Notes under the pieces: generated by a model
The model's input: only the letters and a program-made list of their open reading frames with translations
What the model was told of the DNA's origin: nothing
Database searches by the model: none
DNA from: Deltaproteobacteria bacterium
GTDB taxonomy: Bacteria > UBA10199 > GCA-002796325 > JACPFF01
Assembly (NCBI GenBank): GCA_016183065.1
Contig: JACPFF010000017.1
Span: forward strand, 1 to 64,000
DNA: 64,000 nt
Direction: 5' to 3'
Position numbers and translations under genes: made by a program
Part shown: piece by piece, positions 25,004-34,334 of the stretch
Position numbering within the stretch: position 1 is the first letter of the stretch
How the letters are laid out: each line of letters begins with the position of its first letter

Positions 25004-27244
25004 CTATTGCAGCACGCCGCCGATCACGGCGGGGGCAGTGGTCACTGTCGGTGCCGCGTCGAGTTCCGGATCGGTAAAGCCGTTGGTTGGCGCCTCGATC
25101 CCCTCCGTGCTTAAACCGGCACAGGTACTCACATCCACCTCGGCCATGGTCTGCTCAATCGCCATCGCCTTGGTGTACATGGGAGTTCCGTCACAATCGA
25201 GTTCGGTCCCTTCATCAAGGATAAACTGTGCGATCCAGAGTGTGAACTCACCGTCTTCACTCGCCACTTCCTCGAACGGGATACCAAAGAGCCGTCCTTC
25301 CCCATGGTAATCGAGATAATAGGTGCCATTCTCGGCGTTCTGGTAGAGACACTTGAGTGGCGCTTCGAACTCGACGGCTTCCCCGTTCGCATCGAGGAGA
25401 CCGGTGTAAAAGTTCCAGGTGTTGGGGCCCGCCTCCCACATGTACTGTGTCTCTTGCGACCAGGCCTCCCAGAAATTTTCGAGGGTGGCGCTGGTGGGGA
25501 GCATGGCCCCACTGCGCATGCCCCAGAAGTTCGGGCTCGATGCGTCGACCTCGGCTCCCAAGGCAATGCTGACGTCCTCCCCTTCACGTTTCAGCGTCAT
25601 GTCATCGGCGCTGACGGTGTAGGTGTACGGTGCTGTGTCATTATCCATGATATCCTCTTCAAAGAGGGCGCCGGTGTCGAAAAGCTCTGCCGTCAATGGG
25701 GCTACGGGGCACATGGAATAACACTTGAGGTCGAGATCGCCGGAGGCAAAAATCGCGTCGCTCGGCGTGACGAACTCCTCCTTGTACAGTGGCACCGACA
25801 GGTCGTTCGAGAGGACGCCACTTTCCGGGACCACAATGTCCAGATTCCCCAGCCCTTGTTTCCAGAGCCCGATAAAGGCAAAGGGGGTGAGCGTCACGAC
25901 TTCTTCGGGGATCGTTATCTGACTGCAACCGGTCGGGCCGCATTGGTCGATGGCGAATTTGACGAGGTTTGTTCCGTCCCAGCGGACCAGATAGGTCTGT
26001 GCTGATTCCTGTTCCCACAGATAGAAGATGTCGTTGAGAAAATCTCCCAGGGTCAAGTCTTCCCGCGTGCGCCGGATCAACCGGCCACCACCCTGGAAAA
26101 TGGTATAGGAAGCTGTTCCATCCCCATTGGTCACGGTATCGCCCGGCGACAAGGCCCCCAGATGTTCCGGCAGCCAGACGCCATAATAATCGGCCCATCC
26201 AAAATCTTCCTCCGAACTCCCCACGCGAATTTCCATCCCTGAATCTCGCGCCACCCGGGCGCCATCCGCCGTATAGAGATTGTACTCCCAGACATTCTTT
26301 CGAAAATTTTCACGATCCAGACATTTTGTCTTATCCCCAAAATCCGCCAAATAATGCGCGCTATCGAAGGCCACGCTCACCGTCTCATGGAACGCCCCCC
26401 CGCCGTCCTTCCCCATTGCTCCGCTGTTGTTCACATACGCCGTTCCCGAAGAACCATCTGGCGTAATTATGGCGTGCGTCTCTTCCTGAAAAAATTCTCC
26501 TCCGTCGATGACCATCTGGAAATCGGCGAGGCCATCCTCGGTATTTGACGATGTCAGGTTTCCGGTCATGAGTGCGGCACCATCGAGATAGCCGACAAAA
26601 TTCATCGAAAAAATCCCGAAGGGATTGGTGTCGCTTTTCCCCTCCGTAATCGTCAACTCGGCACGAATTTCCTCAAAGGGGTCCTCTTGGGTCGGTTCGC
26701 TTTCAACCCAGAATCTGACGATCTGCGGACTTGCATCGTCGGTCCGGGAGGAATTCACCACCCAGCTCTCGAATTCCCGCTGCTCGCCCGATGACTGGTT
26801 GGATCCTTCGCTCGACTGGTCTTCATGTCGTCCACTGCAGGCGTCGATATCGATCATGGCCAGATAGTTTCCATCATTCACCATATCCCCGTATTTTGTC
26901 TGTTCGACACTGCACAGAATCTCGTTGATCAGATCGAGGACCTGCATCGACTCATCGTACACCCACAGTTCCGCCTCATCGGTCTCGTAATCACTCCCGG
27001 ACGGTGCGGTGAATTTCATCAGCGACACCAGCTTGGAGAGGTTTGCCGCCGTCCCACTCTCAGCTGCGGTTACAAGGGACATTTGATCGGCAATCTCAAG
27101 TGCGGTGCCATTGCCCGTTGTCGTTGTGGTCGTGCTCGAACCGCTGCCGCTACCGCAACCTCCGGCACCACCGAGAGTCACGGCCGTGCCAAGCATCGTG
27201 ATGAACGTCAAATAGGTGATACGCCACCGGAGTGTTCTGTTCAT
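25004..27244 (-). CDS. Large lipoprotein of unknown function
   Basis: A 746-residue exported protein. The ATG at 27244 follows AAGGGGG and gives a lipoprotein signal with lipobox LGGAGGC; a Gly/Ser/Thr-rich linker follows. The rest is acidic and rich in aromatic residues with repeated short beta-strand patterns (WGMRSGAMLP, GVWLPEHLGALSPGD), but no family was recognised. There are several Cys near CSVEQ, DACSG and CYSMCPVAP. It probably sits in the outer membrane facing the periplasm or surface. It is a single gene between mglA and the divergent gene at 27522. Confidence 0.7.
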   Translation of the reverse strand: MNRTLRWRITYLTFITMLGTAVTLGGAGGCGSGSGSSTTTTTTGNGTALEIADQMSLVTAAESGTAANLSKLVSLMKFTAPSGSDYETDEAELWVYDESMQVLDLINEILCSVEQTKYGDMVNDGNYLAMIDIDACSGRHEDQSSEGSNQSSGEQREFESWVVNSSRTDDASPQIVRFWVESEPTQEDPFEEIRAELTITEGKSDTNPFGIFSMNFVGYLDGAALMTGNLTSSNTEDGLADFQMVIDGGEFFQEETHAIITPDGSSGTAYVNNSGAMGKDGGGAFHETVSVAFDSAHYLADFGDKTKCLDRENFRKNVWEYNLYTADGARVARDSGMEIRVGSSEEDFGWADYYGVWLPEHLGALSPGDTVTNGDGTASYTIFQGGGRLIRRTREDLTLGDFLNDIFYLWEQESAQTYLVRWDGTNLVKFAIDQCGPTGCSQITIPEEVVTLTPFAFIGLWKQGLGNLDIVVPESGVLSNDLSVPLYKEEFVTPSDAIFASGDLDLKCYSMCPVAPLTAELFDTGALFEEDIMDNDTAPYTYTVSADDMTLKREGEDVSIALGAEVDASSPNFWGMRSGAMLPTSATLENFWEAWSQETQYMWEAGPNTWNFYTGLLDANGEAVEFEAPLKCLYQNAENGTYYLDYHGEGRLFGIPFEEVASEDGEFTLWIAQFILDEGTELDCDGTPMYTKAMAIEQTMAEVDVSTCAGLSTEGIEAPTNGFTDPELDAAPTVTTAPAVIGGVLQ

Positions 27245-27521
27245 GGGATCCCCCTTCATCGTAACGACATGAAGACAGCAAAAATTGCACCAAGGTCCCC
27301 GGATTCAATCTTCCTGCGATATCAACGTATTGAACGCTATTCGGTGCGATAAGTGGGTGATGATTCACTGAAAACATACCGAAATCGCTGGGATCTGGAG
27401 GTATGTTTTACCCATGCAGGGTTGCCAACGGCGGTCCCCCGATCGCACACAACTTTTCCGGCATCTTGCCGATACTCTCCATAAGGGGGCATATTGCCCG
27501 TTTTGGCCTTTCTGGTAGAGC

Positions 27522-29363
27522 ATGGGTGCATCGTCCAACATATCGCCATCGCCCGTAACGGTCCGGCAGGCCCGGAGCGCACTGACGCCCGTCCGGGTGG
27601 AACAGCTCTGGCGGAGACGACCGCCACTGCTGGCGTCATCGCTACAACAGGCCGGGGCCGACCACTATCTTCGGGCACTTCCGCAGTGGCGAGATCCGCT
27701 CGATGTCCCGCCGCGGCAGTTCCATGGCCCCTTTCAGGTGCCACCGGTGCGGGTCTACAGTAACAGGGGGTTGGTCCCTGTGGGTGAGGAGCATGCCCAG
27801 GTCGTGGAGATGGTCTGTGACGTCCTCCCATTTATGCGAACAGCCCTTGTCGATGCGCGCTTGATCCGTCCGGCCCATTCGCTCTCCGAAGGACGGGCCT
27901 CTGATCTTGTCGCAGAGAAGGTCGCCGGCATGCGTGCCACATTGGCGCGCTGGCAGGGACGCTATCCGCGCGATTGGGAACGCCGTGGCGTGCGGATTAT
28001 GGAGGCGCTGACGCGTGGCGACAAATCCGGGAAAAATAGTCGGCTCCTCATCGGTGGCGTTGCGGATGATCCGGCCTCCTGCTTCCTGCTGAATGGGCAC
28101 CGCCGCTTTGCGGCGCTCCTCTTCCTCGCAGCAACCGGTGAAATCCCCCTCGAATGGCTACGGCATATCCCGGTCTATTTTGTCGAACTCCACTCTCATC
28201 GGGAAATCGAGAAAATGTTACGGGGTACTCGACTCTCCCTCTCCGAAGTGCTTGCCGAAATCTGGGTGGAGGAGACCACGCCAGCCACAGCCCTTGCGGC
28301 ATTGCGTGCCTCGTGTTCCGCACCGAAGATGTTTTTGGGACCTGTGGACCTCCGATTGTGGCTCAAGGGCCCGATGTTGACCAATTGGGCCATGCAGAGG
28401 CTCCTTGCCCTCCATCAGGCCAACAAACTCGTCGGGGTGGCCGATGTGGAGGCAACCCTCTTTGCCATGTTTCTCCATTTCGACGTGATTCCGCTGAAAG
28501 ATGAACAGGACATTATTCAATGGCTCTCTGCCCGTCCGCACTGTGTGGAACAGATCTTCGAACGTATTCGCGGGGATTGGCGGTCGATCCTCACCTACTT
28601 TGAAGTGCTCCGGGTATGGGATGAGGCATCGGTCATCCTCCTGCTCCGCGAGGGATTGGCGTGCGCCATCTCTCCGGCGATTTTTCTCGAGAAGAGCATT
28701 GAGTATCTCGCAGAGCACCCACAGCCGGAGATGGCCCTTTTGTTTCTTCCGCACTATGTCTCACCGATTTTACACGCGCGCTATGCCATGATGGATCGCA
28801 ATCCGGCCCGGTTGCCGATTGCGGAGGTCATCCGGTGCGTGTCACAGCCATGGAGCTCCGGCAGTCCTGATGACGTGGCGAGTTTAGAGGATCGGATCCG
28901 TGCGTATCTCGGTTCGTTGGTCGATCCATTGGAGAAACAGCCTGGATGGCCCATGGCCACGCCCAATTTCTGGCATGCAGCGCGCGATGAAGAGACCGTG
29001 CGTGCGATCGCAGGCGATTTGACATCGTACTGGGGAACGGCCGCGCAGTGGCACGCACTGGTGACGCAGTTTCCGTCTTCAGGTGCAATATGCCATAGCT
29101 CGACCGAAGATATCCAACAGTATTGCCACAACATTGCCGAGGATCTTGCGTGGTGGGAGAGTATCGACCGTGAAGAGGTTCGTCAGCATACCGCGCGGCG
29201 CATCTGGTGGGTGAACCGCATCCTCGATTCGACGGACTCCGCTGCATGGATGGAACTACGCGATTATTATCAGAGCCGTGGGTACGCCGAGGCCGTCGAG
29301 TGGGCTGAGGGGTGGCGACAAGAACTCGTTCTCAGGGAGGACTCGGAGCCGAAGGGTCAGTAG
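27522..29363 (+). CDS. Unknown protein with a ParB/sulfiredoxin-like motif
   Basis: A 613-residue, Trp- and Leu-rich soluble protein. Residues about 185-215 read FLLNGHRRFAALLFLAATGE followed by HIPVYFVEL, which resembles the box with GHRR or DGHHR of ParB/sulfiredoxin-fold proteins, some of which bind or cleave nucleotides. The remaining helical C-terminal two thirds match no family I recognise. The gene is divergent from the large lipoprotein gene, separated by 277 bp in which no promoter was recognised, and converges tightly (8 bp) with the RNA ligase gene. The start is uncertain; no ribosome site is evident before ATG 27522. Confidence 0.6.
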   Translation: MGASSNISPSPVTVRQARSALTPVRVEQLWRRRPPLLASSLQQAGADHYLRALPQWRDPLDVPPRQFHGPFQVPPVRVYSNRGLVPVGEEHAQVVEMVCDVLPFMRTALVDARLIRPAHSLSEGRASDLVAEKVAGMRATLARWQGRYPRDWERRGVRIMEALTRGDKSGKNSRLLIGGVADDPASCFLLNGHRRFAALLFLAATGEIPLEWLRHIPVYFVELHSHREIEKMLRGTRLSLSEVLAEIWVEETTPATALAALRASCSAPKMFLGPVDLRLWLKGPMLTNWAMQRLLALHQANKLVGVADVEATLFAMFLHFDVIPLKDEQDIIQWLSARPHCVEQIFERIRGDWRSILTYFEVLRVWDEASVILLLREGLACAISPAIFLEKSIEYLAEHPQPEMALLFLPHYVSPILHARYAMMDRNPARLPIAEVIRCVSQPWSSGSPDDVASLEDRIRAYLGSLVDPLEKQPGWPMATPNFWHAARDEETVRAIAGDLTSYWGTAAQWHALVTQFPSSGAICHSSTEDIQQYCHNIAEDLAWWESIDREEVRQHTARRIWWVNRILDSTDSAAWMELRDYYQSRGYAEAVEWAEGWRQELVLREDSEPKGQ

Positions 29364-29371
29364 ACCACTGG

Positions 29372-30337
29372 TTATGATTTGGACGACTTGAGGTATGCCA
29401 TCAGCAGCTGCTTCGTCTGCTGCACGATCAACGGGCTCACGGTTTTCCACTCGAGGCCGGTCTGTTCCAGGGCCCGCGCGCCTTCGCGTTTGATATCCTG
29501 GCCCATCCGTTTCATCACCTCGCCCATGGCCGCCATGGTGATTGGGATGCCGGCCTCGCGCAATTGGTCGAGGACGTGCTGCAGGCGCATGTCGGTGACA
29601 AACTCCTCGACAAATGCCGTGGCGGATGGTGGCGCGGCTTCGCGCGGTTTCTTGGGCGTCTTGGGGTGACGCTGTTGGGAGGCGCGCTCCGCCCATTTGC
29701 CGACCTTGTATTTGGCAATGAGCATGTTCCCCTTGTCGTCCCACATCGGCACCGGTGGCCGGATGACGATCCCCTCGATTGTGTTCTCCGGATCGACGAT
29801 ACCGTTTTCCTCGCCGACGCGCGACATGGTATCGATCAGGCCATCGAACGCGGCCTGATCGGGCCGTCCCCGGTAGAGGATCGGCATGGTGCGGAGGCCC
29901 ACCCGCGCGGCCAGGGCGGGGAGCGCATCCTGCGGCACGTATTGGCCGTCCATCTTGGCATCGAAGAGCCGAAAGTCATTTCCCTGGCAGTAACGGATCC
30001 CTTTCTGGATCTGCGGCCACCCCTTTTCGGGCGTCCCGCTCCCGTGCCATTCGCCAAAGAGGAGGGCATCGTGCCCCTCGAAGGCCGTCCATATCCGCAC
30101 GCCCAGGCCGGTGTCGAGGACCCACGCGACAAATCCCTGCCCCTCTTTGGACGTCGGCGTCAGGTTGGCAAATTCGAGCCGGCGGCCGCCGATCCGCAAG
30201 ACGCCGTCGATCCAGCCGATCCGCATGGCACTGCCGTGCACTTTTTCCGTGGCAATGACTTCGGGCCACTCAAAGAGCGTGGTGACTTCCTCGATATTTT
30301 CGATGTGCGGATATTGCGTGAATTTGTCTCGCGTCAT
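29372..30337 (-). CDS. Rnl2-like RNA ligase
   Basis: A 321-residue nucleotidyltransferase-fold ligase. Motif I is ATEKVHGSAMRI with Lys32 as the predicted adenylated residue; motif IV is EGIVIRPP and motif V LIAKYKV. The E-K-x-H-G pattern is that of T4 Rnl2-type RNA ligases, which seal 3'-OH/5'-phosphate RNA ends, rather than DNA ligases. A helical C-terminal domain of about 100 residues follows, as in Rnl2. It starts 5 bp after the transaldolase stop and is the last gene of the dap-folK-tal run. No kinase or phosphatase partner for RNA repair is adjacent. Confidence 0.82.
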   Translation of the reverse strand: MTRDKFTQYPHIENIEEVTTLFEWPEVIATEKVHGSAMRIGWIDGVLRIGGRRLEFANLTPTSKEGQGFVAWVLDTGLGVRIWTAFEGHDALLFGEWHGSGTPEKGWPQIQKGIRYCQGNDFRLFDAKMDGQYVPQDALPALAARVGLRTMPILYRGRPDQAAFDGLIDTMSRVGEENGIVDPENTIEGIVIRPPVPMWDDKGNMLIAKYKVGKWAERASQQRHPKTPKKPREAAPPSATAFVEEFVTDMRLQHVLDQLREAGIPITMAAMGEVMKRMGQDIKREGARALEQTGLEWKTVSPLIVQQTKQLLMAYLKSSKS

Positions 30338-30342
30338 ACGGC

Positions 30343-30993
30343 CTACGATCGCTTCGGCACCTTTTCCCAGTCGGCCAGAAACTTGGCCAGACCGGTATCG
30401 GTCAGCGGATGTTTCACCAACTGGGCAAAGACGCTCCACGGGATCGTGCAGACATCTGCGCCGAGGAGTGCGGCATCGCGGACATGGAGCGGGTTGCGGA
30501 CACTCGCGACCAGGACCTTCGTGGCGAAATCGTAGTTGTGGTAGATCGTCACGATCTCCTCGATCAACTCCATCCCCTCTGCGGAGATGTCGTCGAGCCG
30601 GCCGATGAACGGACTCACGTAGGTCGCACCCGCCTTGGCGGCGAGGAGGGCCTGCGTGGGAGAGAAGCAGAGCGTCACATTGGTGTTGATCCCCGCTTTG
30701 GTCAGGGTACGGACGGCCTTCAGACCTTCGGCGATCAAGGGGACCTTGACCACGACGTTGGACCCCAGTTCAACGAGTTGATGGGCCTCCGCAACAATGC
30801 CGTCGTGCTCCGTGCCGACCACTTCGAGACTCACGGGACCTTTGACCTCGGCCAGGATCTCCCGCACCACGCCGTGAAAATCCCGCCCGGTCTTGGCGAC
30901 CAGGCTCGGATTGGTCGTAACGCCGTCGAGCAGGCCCATAGCATTGGCCTGGCGAATTTCATGAATATCAGCGGTATCTAAGAAGAACTCCAT
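30343..30993 (-). CDS. Transaldolase, short TalC/FSA type
   Basis: A 216-residue TIM-barrel enzyme of the short family. It starts [20 protein letters not shown] and has [14 protein letters not shown], the [14 protein letters not shown] strand and the Schiff-base Lys region [15 protein letters not shown]. It moves a dihydroxyacetone unit between sugar phosphates in the pentose phosphate pathway; members of this family are either transaldolases or fructose-6-phosphate aldolases. It overlaps folK by 16 bases. Confidence 0.9.
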   Translation of the reverse strand: MEFFLDTADIHEIRQANAMGLLDGVTTNPSLVAKTGRDFHGVVREILAEVKGPVSLEVVGTEHDGIVAEAHQLVELGSNVVVKVPLIAEGLKAVRTLTKAGINTNVTLCFSPTQALLAAKAGATYVSPFIGRLDDISAEGMELIEEIVTIYHNYDFATKVLVASVRNPLHVRDAALLGADVCTIPWSVFAQLVKHPLTDTGLAKFLADWEKVPKRS

Positions 30994-31463
30994 AGTGCCT
31001 CCAATAACGCGGTTGCGGTCCGCTTGAGGATCGGATGTTCCCAGTCGGGTGCGATCTCCGCGAGCGGCTCTAGCACAAACGGGCGCTGATGCAACTCCGG
31101 ATGTGGCAAGGTGGGCCGGCCCTGCGCCGGTGTCCACACCAGATCGTCATAGGCCAGGAGATCGATATCGATCGGCCGAGGTCCCCATCGACGCCCTGAC
31201 CGCACCCGTCCCAGACGCTTTTCGATATCATCGCAGATATCAAGGAGGAGTTCGGGCATGAGTGACGTCCGAATGGCGATCACCCCGTTGATATAGGGGG
31301 CCTGCATGTCATGCGGATCTGGCGTCAGGGCCGGGTACTCGCGCAACTGCGACTGGGCCACCAGATCGATCCCGCTGTGCCGGCTCAATGTGTCGATGGC
31401 CGCCTGGCACAGCCTGCGCCGATTCCCCTCGTTTGACCCGATGCCGAGATAGACAAGCGCCAT
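30978..31463 (-). CDS. folK: 2-amino-4-hydroxy-6-hydroxymethyldihydropteridine pyrophosphokinase
   Basis: A 161-residue HPPK of folate synthesis that transfers pyrophosphate from ATP to the pterin alcohol. It shows [13 protein letters not shown] at the N-terminus and the signature [16 protein letters not shown] with the two metal-binding Asp residues, then [16 protein letters not shown]. It lies 32 bp after dapL and overlaps the transaldolase start. Other folate genes are not in the window. Confidence 0.95.
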   Translation of the reverse strand: MALVYLGIGSNEGNRRRLCQAAIDTLSRHSGIDLVAQSQLREYPALTPDPHDMQAPYINGVIAIRTSLMPELLLDICDDIEKRLGRVRSGRRWGPRPIDIDLLAYDDLVWTPAQGRPTLPHPELHQRPFVLEPLAEIAPDWEHPILKRTATALLEALWSSS

Positions 31464-31495
31464 GCGCGGAATATCCTAGTTTTTTCAACCACCTG

Positions 31496-32659
31496 CTAGA
31501 GGACCCTGGCGATACGATCGGCCGCTTCCTCCAGCCGGTCGGCGTCCGCCGTGAGTGTGAAGCGGACGTATCCTTCGCCATGTGCACCAAAACCGACGCC
31601 CGGTGTCAGAATGACTCCGGCCTGTTCCATGATGCGTGTGACAAAAGTCGTGGAGCTCTCCGATGTGGGGACCCGCGTCCAAAGATAGAAGGTTGCCTTG
31701 GGCACGGCAACATCCCACCCTCCTTTGCGCAGGCGGTCGACAAACCGGTCCCGGCGATGCTGGTACGAGGCGCGAATGCTCTCCACCGTCGGTGCGGCAA
31801 TGGTGAGCGCTGTCACACCAGCGTCTTGCACGGCCGTGAAGACGCCCGAGTCGACATTCGTCTTGATCTTTGCCAGGCCACTGACGAGGCTTTGGTGCCC
31901 CACGGCAAATCCGATCCGCCAGCCGGTCATGTTGAAGGTCTTCGAGAGTGAATGAAATTCGATGGCCACATCGCGCGCGCCCTCCACCTCGAAAATCGAG
32001 GGGGGGCGCTCGTTGTCGAAGAAGATTTCCATGTAGGCCGCATCATGCACGATGCAGAGCCGATGCGCGCGCGCAAAGGCGACCGCCTCGGCAAAAAATG
32101 TCCGCGTGGCACAGGCCGCTGTGGGATTGTTGGGATAGTTGAGAAAGAGGATCCGTGCGCGGGCCGCAATATCGGCCGGGATCTCCCGGAACGACGGGAG
32201 AAACCCGTGCTCCGCGCGGAGAGGGAGATAGTACGGCACGGCACCGCAAAATTGCGTGCTCGTGTTGTAGACCGGATATCCCGGATCGGGGAGAAGCGCG
32301 ATGTCGCCGGGATTCAAAAAGGCGAGGGGAAAGTGCGCAATCCCTTCCTTGCTCCCGATCAGCGCGATGCACTCTTCCTCTGGTGAGAATGCCGCACGGT
32401 AATGCCGCTCGATCCAGTCGCACGCCGCCTGCCGAAATGCATGTGCGCCGATATAGGAGGGATATTGATGGTAGGCGGGGCGCCGAATGGCCGTTCCCAT
32501 GGCCTCCACAATCGGTGCCGGTGTCGGTTGATCCGGATCGCCGATGCTCAAGCTGATCAGGTTGATTCCCTTTGCCTGGAGTGCGGCCTTTTTTTTATCG
32601 AGATCGGCAAAGAGATAGGGCGGTAAATCACGAACGCGGTCCGCCAGGGGGAATGTCAT
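31496..32659 (-). CDS. dapL: LL-diaminopimelate aminotransferase
   Basis: A 387-residue class I/II PLP enzyme. It has SIGDPDQPTPAPIVEAM, IGSKEGIAHFPLAFLNPGD, NYPNNPTAA and the PLP-Lys motif SLSKTFNMTGWRIGF. Taken together with dapA, dapB and dapF on both sides it is best read as the aminotransferase that converts tetrahydrodipicolinate directly to LL-DAP and bypasses the succinylase or acetylase steps. ATG 32659 has GGAG six bases upstream. Alanine or aspartate transaminase activity is the main alternative. Confidence 0.88.
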   Translation of the reverse strand: MTFPLADRVRDLPPYLFADLDKKKAALQAKGINLISLSIGDPDQPTPAPIVEAMGTAIRRPAYHQYPSYIGAHAFRQAACDWIERHYRAAFSPEEECIALIGSKEGIAHFPLAFLNPGDIALLPDPGYPVYNTSTQFCGAVPYYLPLRAEHGFLPSFREIPADIAARARILFLNYPNNPTAACATRTFFAEAVAFARAHRLCIVHDAAYMEIFFDNERPPSIFEVEGARDVAIEFHSLSKTFNMTGWRIGFAVGHQSLVSGLAKIKTNVDSGVFTAVQDAGVTALTIAAPTVESIRASYQHRRDRFVDRLRKGGWDVAVPKATFYLWTRVPTSESSTTFVTRIMEQAGVILTPGVGFGAHGEGYVRFTLTADADRLEEAADRIARVL

Positions 32660-32672
32660 CGTGGTCTCCAGA

Positions 32673-33431
32673 TTACGGCTTCGTGAGCCCCAACATGTCG
32701 GCCATGGCATAACGCCCGGCGGGTTTTCCCACGAGCCATTGGGCGGCGGCCACGGCGCCACGGGCAAAAATCACCCGTTCCTTGGCCTGATGCCGAATGG
32801 TGATGACATCGCCAGGGCTTTCAAACGTGATGGTGTGATCGCCGATGACCTCACCTTCGCGATACGATTGCATACGCACGGACTCCGGTGTACGCCCGGC
32901 CGCGGCCGTGACGAGTTCACGCAATTTTTTTGCCGTTCCGCTCGGGGCATCCTTCTTGTGGACGTGATGCGTCTCGTCAATGCGGATGGCATAATCGCCA
33001 CCGCAGACGTTGGCCAGTCGCTCCGCCACATGCCAGAAGAGATTGACCCCTATGCTCATGTTGGGACTCAGGAGGATGGCCGTGTGCGCGGCGGTCTTGC
33101 GCAAGCCGGTCAGTTGCTCAGTCGAGAAACCGGTCGTGCCGATGACCAACGGCACGTGCTCCTCAGCAGCGCATGCAGCATGGACGACCGAGGCCTCCGG
33201 CGCGGTAAAGTCGATGACGACATCGCACCGGGCCATCACGGCGTGCGGGCGGTCGGCAAAGGTCACCCCGAGTGCGCCATGCCCGAGTGCGGTCCCGACA
33301 TCCTGGCCAATGAGCGCATGGCCGGCGTGTTCAGTGACCCCGGTGAGGGTGCACGCCGGCGACTCCAACACGGCCGCCACCAACGCGCGTCCCATCCGTC
33401 CGGCTCCTCCCACAATCGCCACGCGGATCAT
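32673..33431 (-). CDS. dapB: 4-hydroxy-tetrahydrodipicolinate reductase
   Basis: A 252-residue NAD(P)H enzyme. The Rossmann motif VAIVGGAGRMGRALV is at the start, DFTAPEASV in the middle and the catalytic segment ETHHVHKKDAPSGTAKKL around residue 150. It forms tetrahydrodipicolinate for lysine and peptidoglycan synthesis. The start overlaps the dapA stop by 4 bases. Confidence 0.95.
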   Translation of the reverse strand: MIRVAIVGGAGRMGRALVAAVLESPACTLTGVTEHAGHALIGQDVGTALGHGALGVTFADRPHAVMARCDVVIDFTAPEASVVHAACAAEEHVPLVIGTTGFSTEQLTGLRKTAAHTAILLSPNMSIGVNLFWHVAERLANVCGGDYAIRIDETHHVHKKDAPSGTAKKLRELVTAAAGRTPESVRMQSYREGEVIGDHTITFESPGDVITIRHQAKERVIFARGAVAAAQWLVGKPAGRYAMADMLGLTKP

Positions 33432-34324
33432 GCGCACTCCCTGGCCGATGGTGTCAGCACTCCGGCCGCGCGCAAGACTTGCGCGAGCCGCTCGCGAGTG
33501 CCCGGTTCCATGGCGCACAAGGGGAGGCGCCACTCTTCCGCACAACGTCCCATCATGGCGAGTGCGGTTTTGACAGGTATCGGATTTGGTTCATAGAACA
33601 TGGCGGCATCGATCGGGAGGAGGGTCTCTTGCCACTGTTTTGCCGCAGCGGCCTTTCCCGCATGCCATGCCTCCCAGCAGTCGGCGACCTCTTTGGGCAT
33701 CACGTTTGCCGTCACGGAAATCGCACCCCGATAGCCGAGTTGATAGAGGGGGAGATTGAAATCGTCATTCCCCGAAAAAAGGGTGAAACCGGCGGGAACG
33801 CTCTGCATATGGGCACGGGACTGATCCATGTTTCCTGCCGCATCCTTCAGGCCGACAATGTTTTCCACCGTGGCCAGGTGTGTCACGGTTTCCGGCAGCA
33901 TGTTGACGCCGGTCCGGCCCGGGACATTGTAAAGGATAATGGGGAGCGGGGTCGCCCGCGCAACGGCCTCAAAATGGAGCCGGAGTCCGCGTTGCGTCGG
34001 CTTGTTGTAGTAGGGGGTCACATGGAGCAGTCCGTCGGCGCCGCAGTCGGCGCACAGTTTCGACCACTCGATGGCCTTGGCGGTGATATTGGCGCCTGCA
34101 CCGGCAACAACCGGCACGCGACCACGCGCGGTTTCCACGGCCAGCGTCACCACGCGACGATATTCGTCCGGCGTGAGGGCACCGGCCTCGCCGGTCGTGC
34201 CGCACGGTACAATCCCGTGGACGCCCGACGCAATGACCCACTCAATGTGACGCCGCAACGCGGCTTCGTCGAGGAGACCATGATGCATGGGGGTGATGAG
34301 GGCGGGAAAGACACCTGTCAACAT
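33428..34324 (-). CDS. dapA: 4-hydroxy-tetrahydrodipicolinate synthase
   Basis: A 298-residue aldolase that condenses pyruvate and aspartate semialdehyde. It shows CGTTGEAGALTPDEY, the substrate loop YYNKPTQRGL, LYNVPGRTGVN and the Schiff-base Lys in IVGLKDAAGN. The ATG at 34324 has a perfect AGGAGG nine bases upstream. It sits 10 bp after dapF. Confidence 0.96.
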   Translation of the reverse strand: MLTGVFPALITPMHHGLLDEAALRRHIEWVIASGVHGIVPCGTTGEAGALTPDEYRRVVTLAVETARGRVPVVAGAGANITAKAIEWSKLCADCGADGLLHVTPYYNKPTQRGLRLHFEAVARATPLPIILYNVPGRTGVNMLPETVTHLATVENIVGLKDAAGNMDQSRAHMQSVPAGFTLFSGNDDFNLPLYQLGYRGAISVTANVMPKEVADCWEAWHAGKAAAAKQWQETLLPIDAAMFYEPNPIPVKTALAMMGRCAEEWRLPLCAMEPGTRERLAQVLRAAGVLTPSARECA

Positions 34325-34334
34325 CGACAACCTC

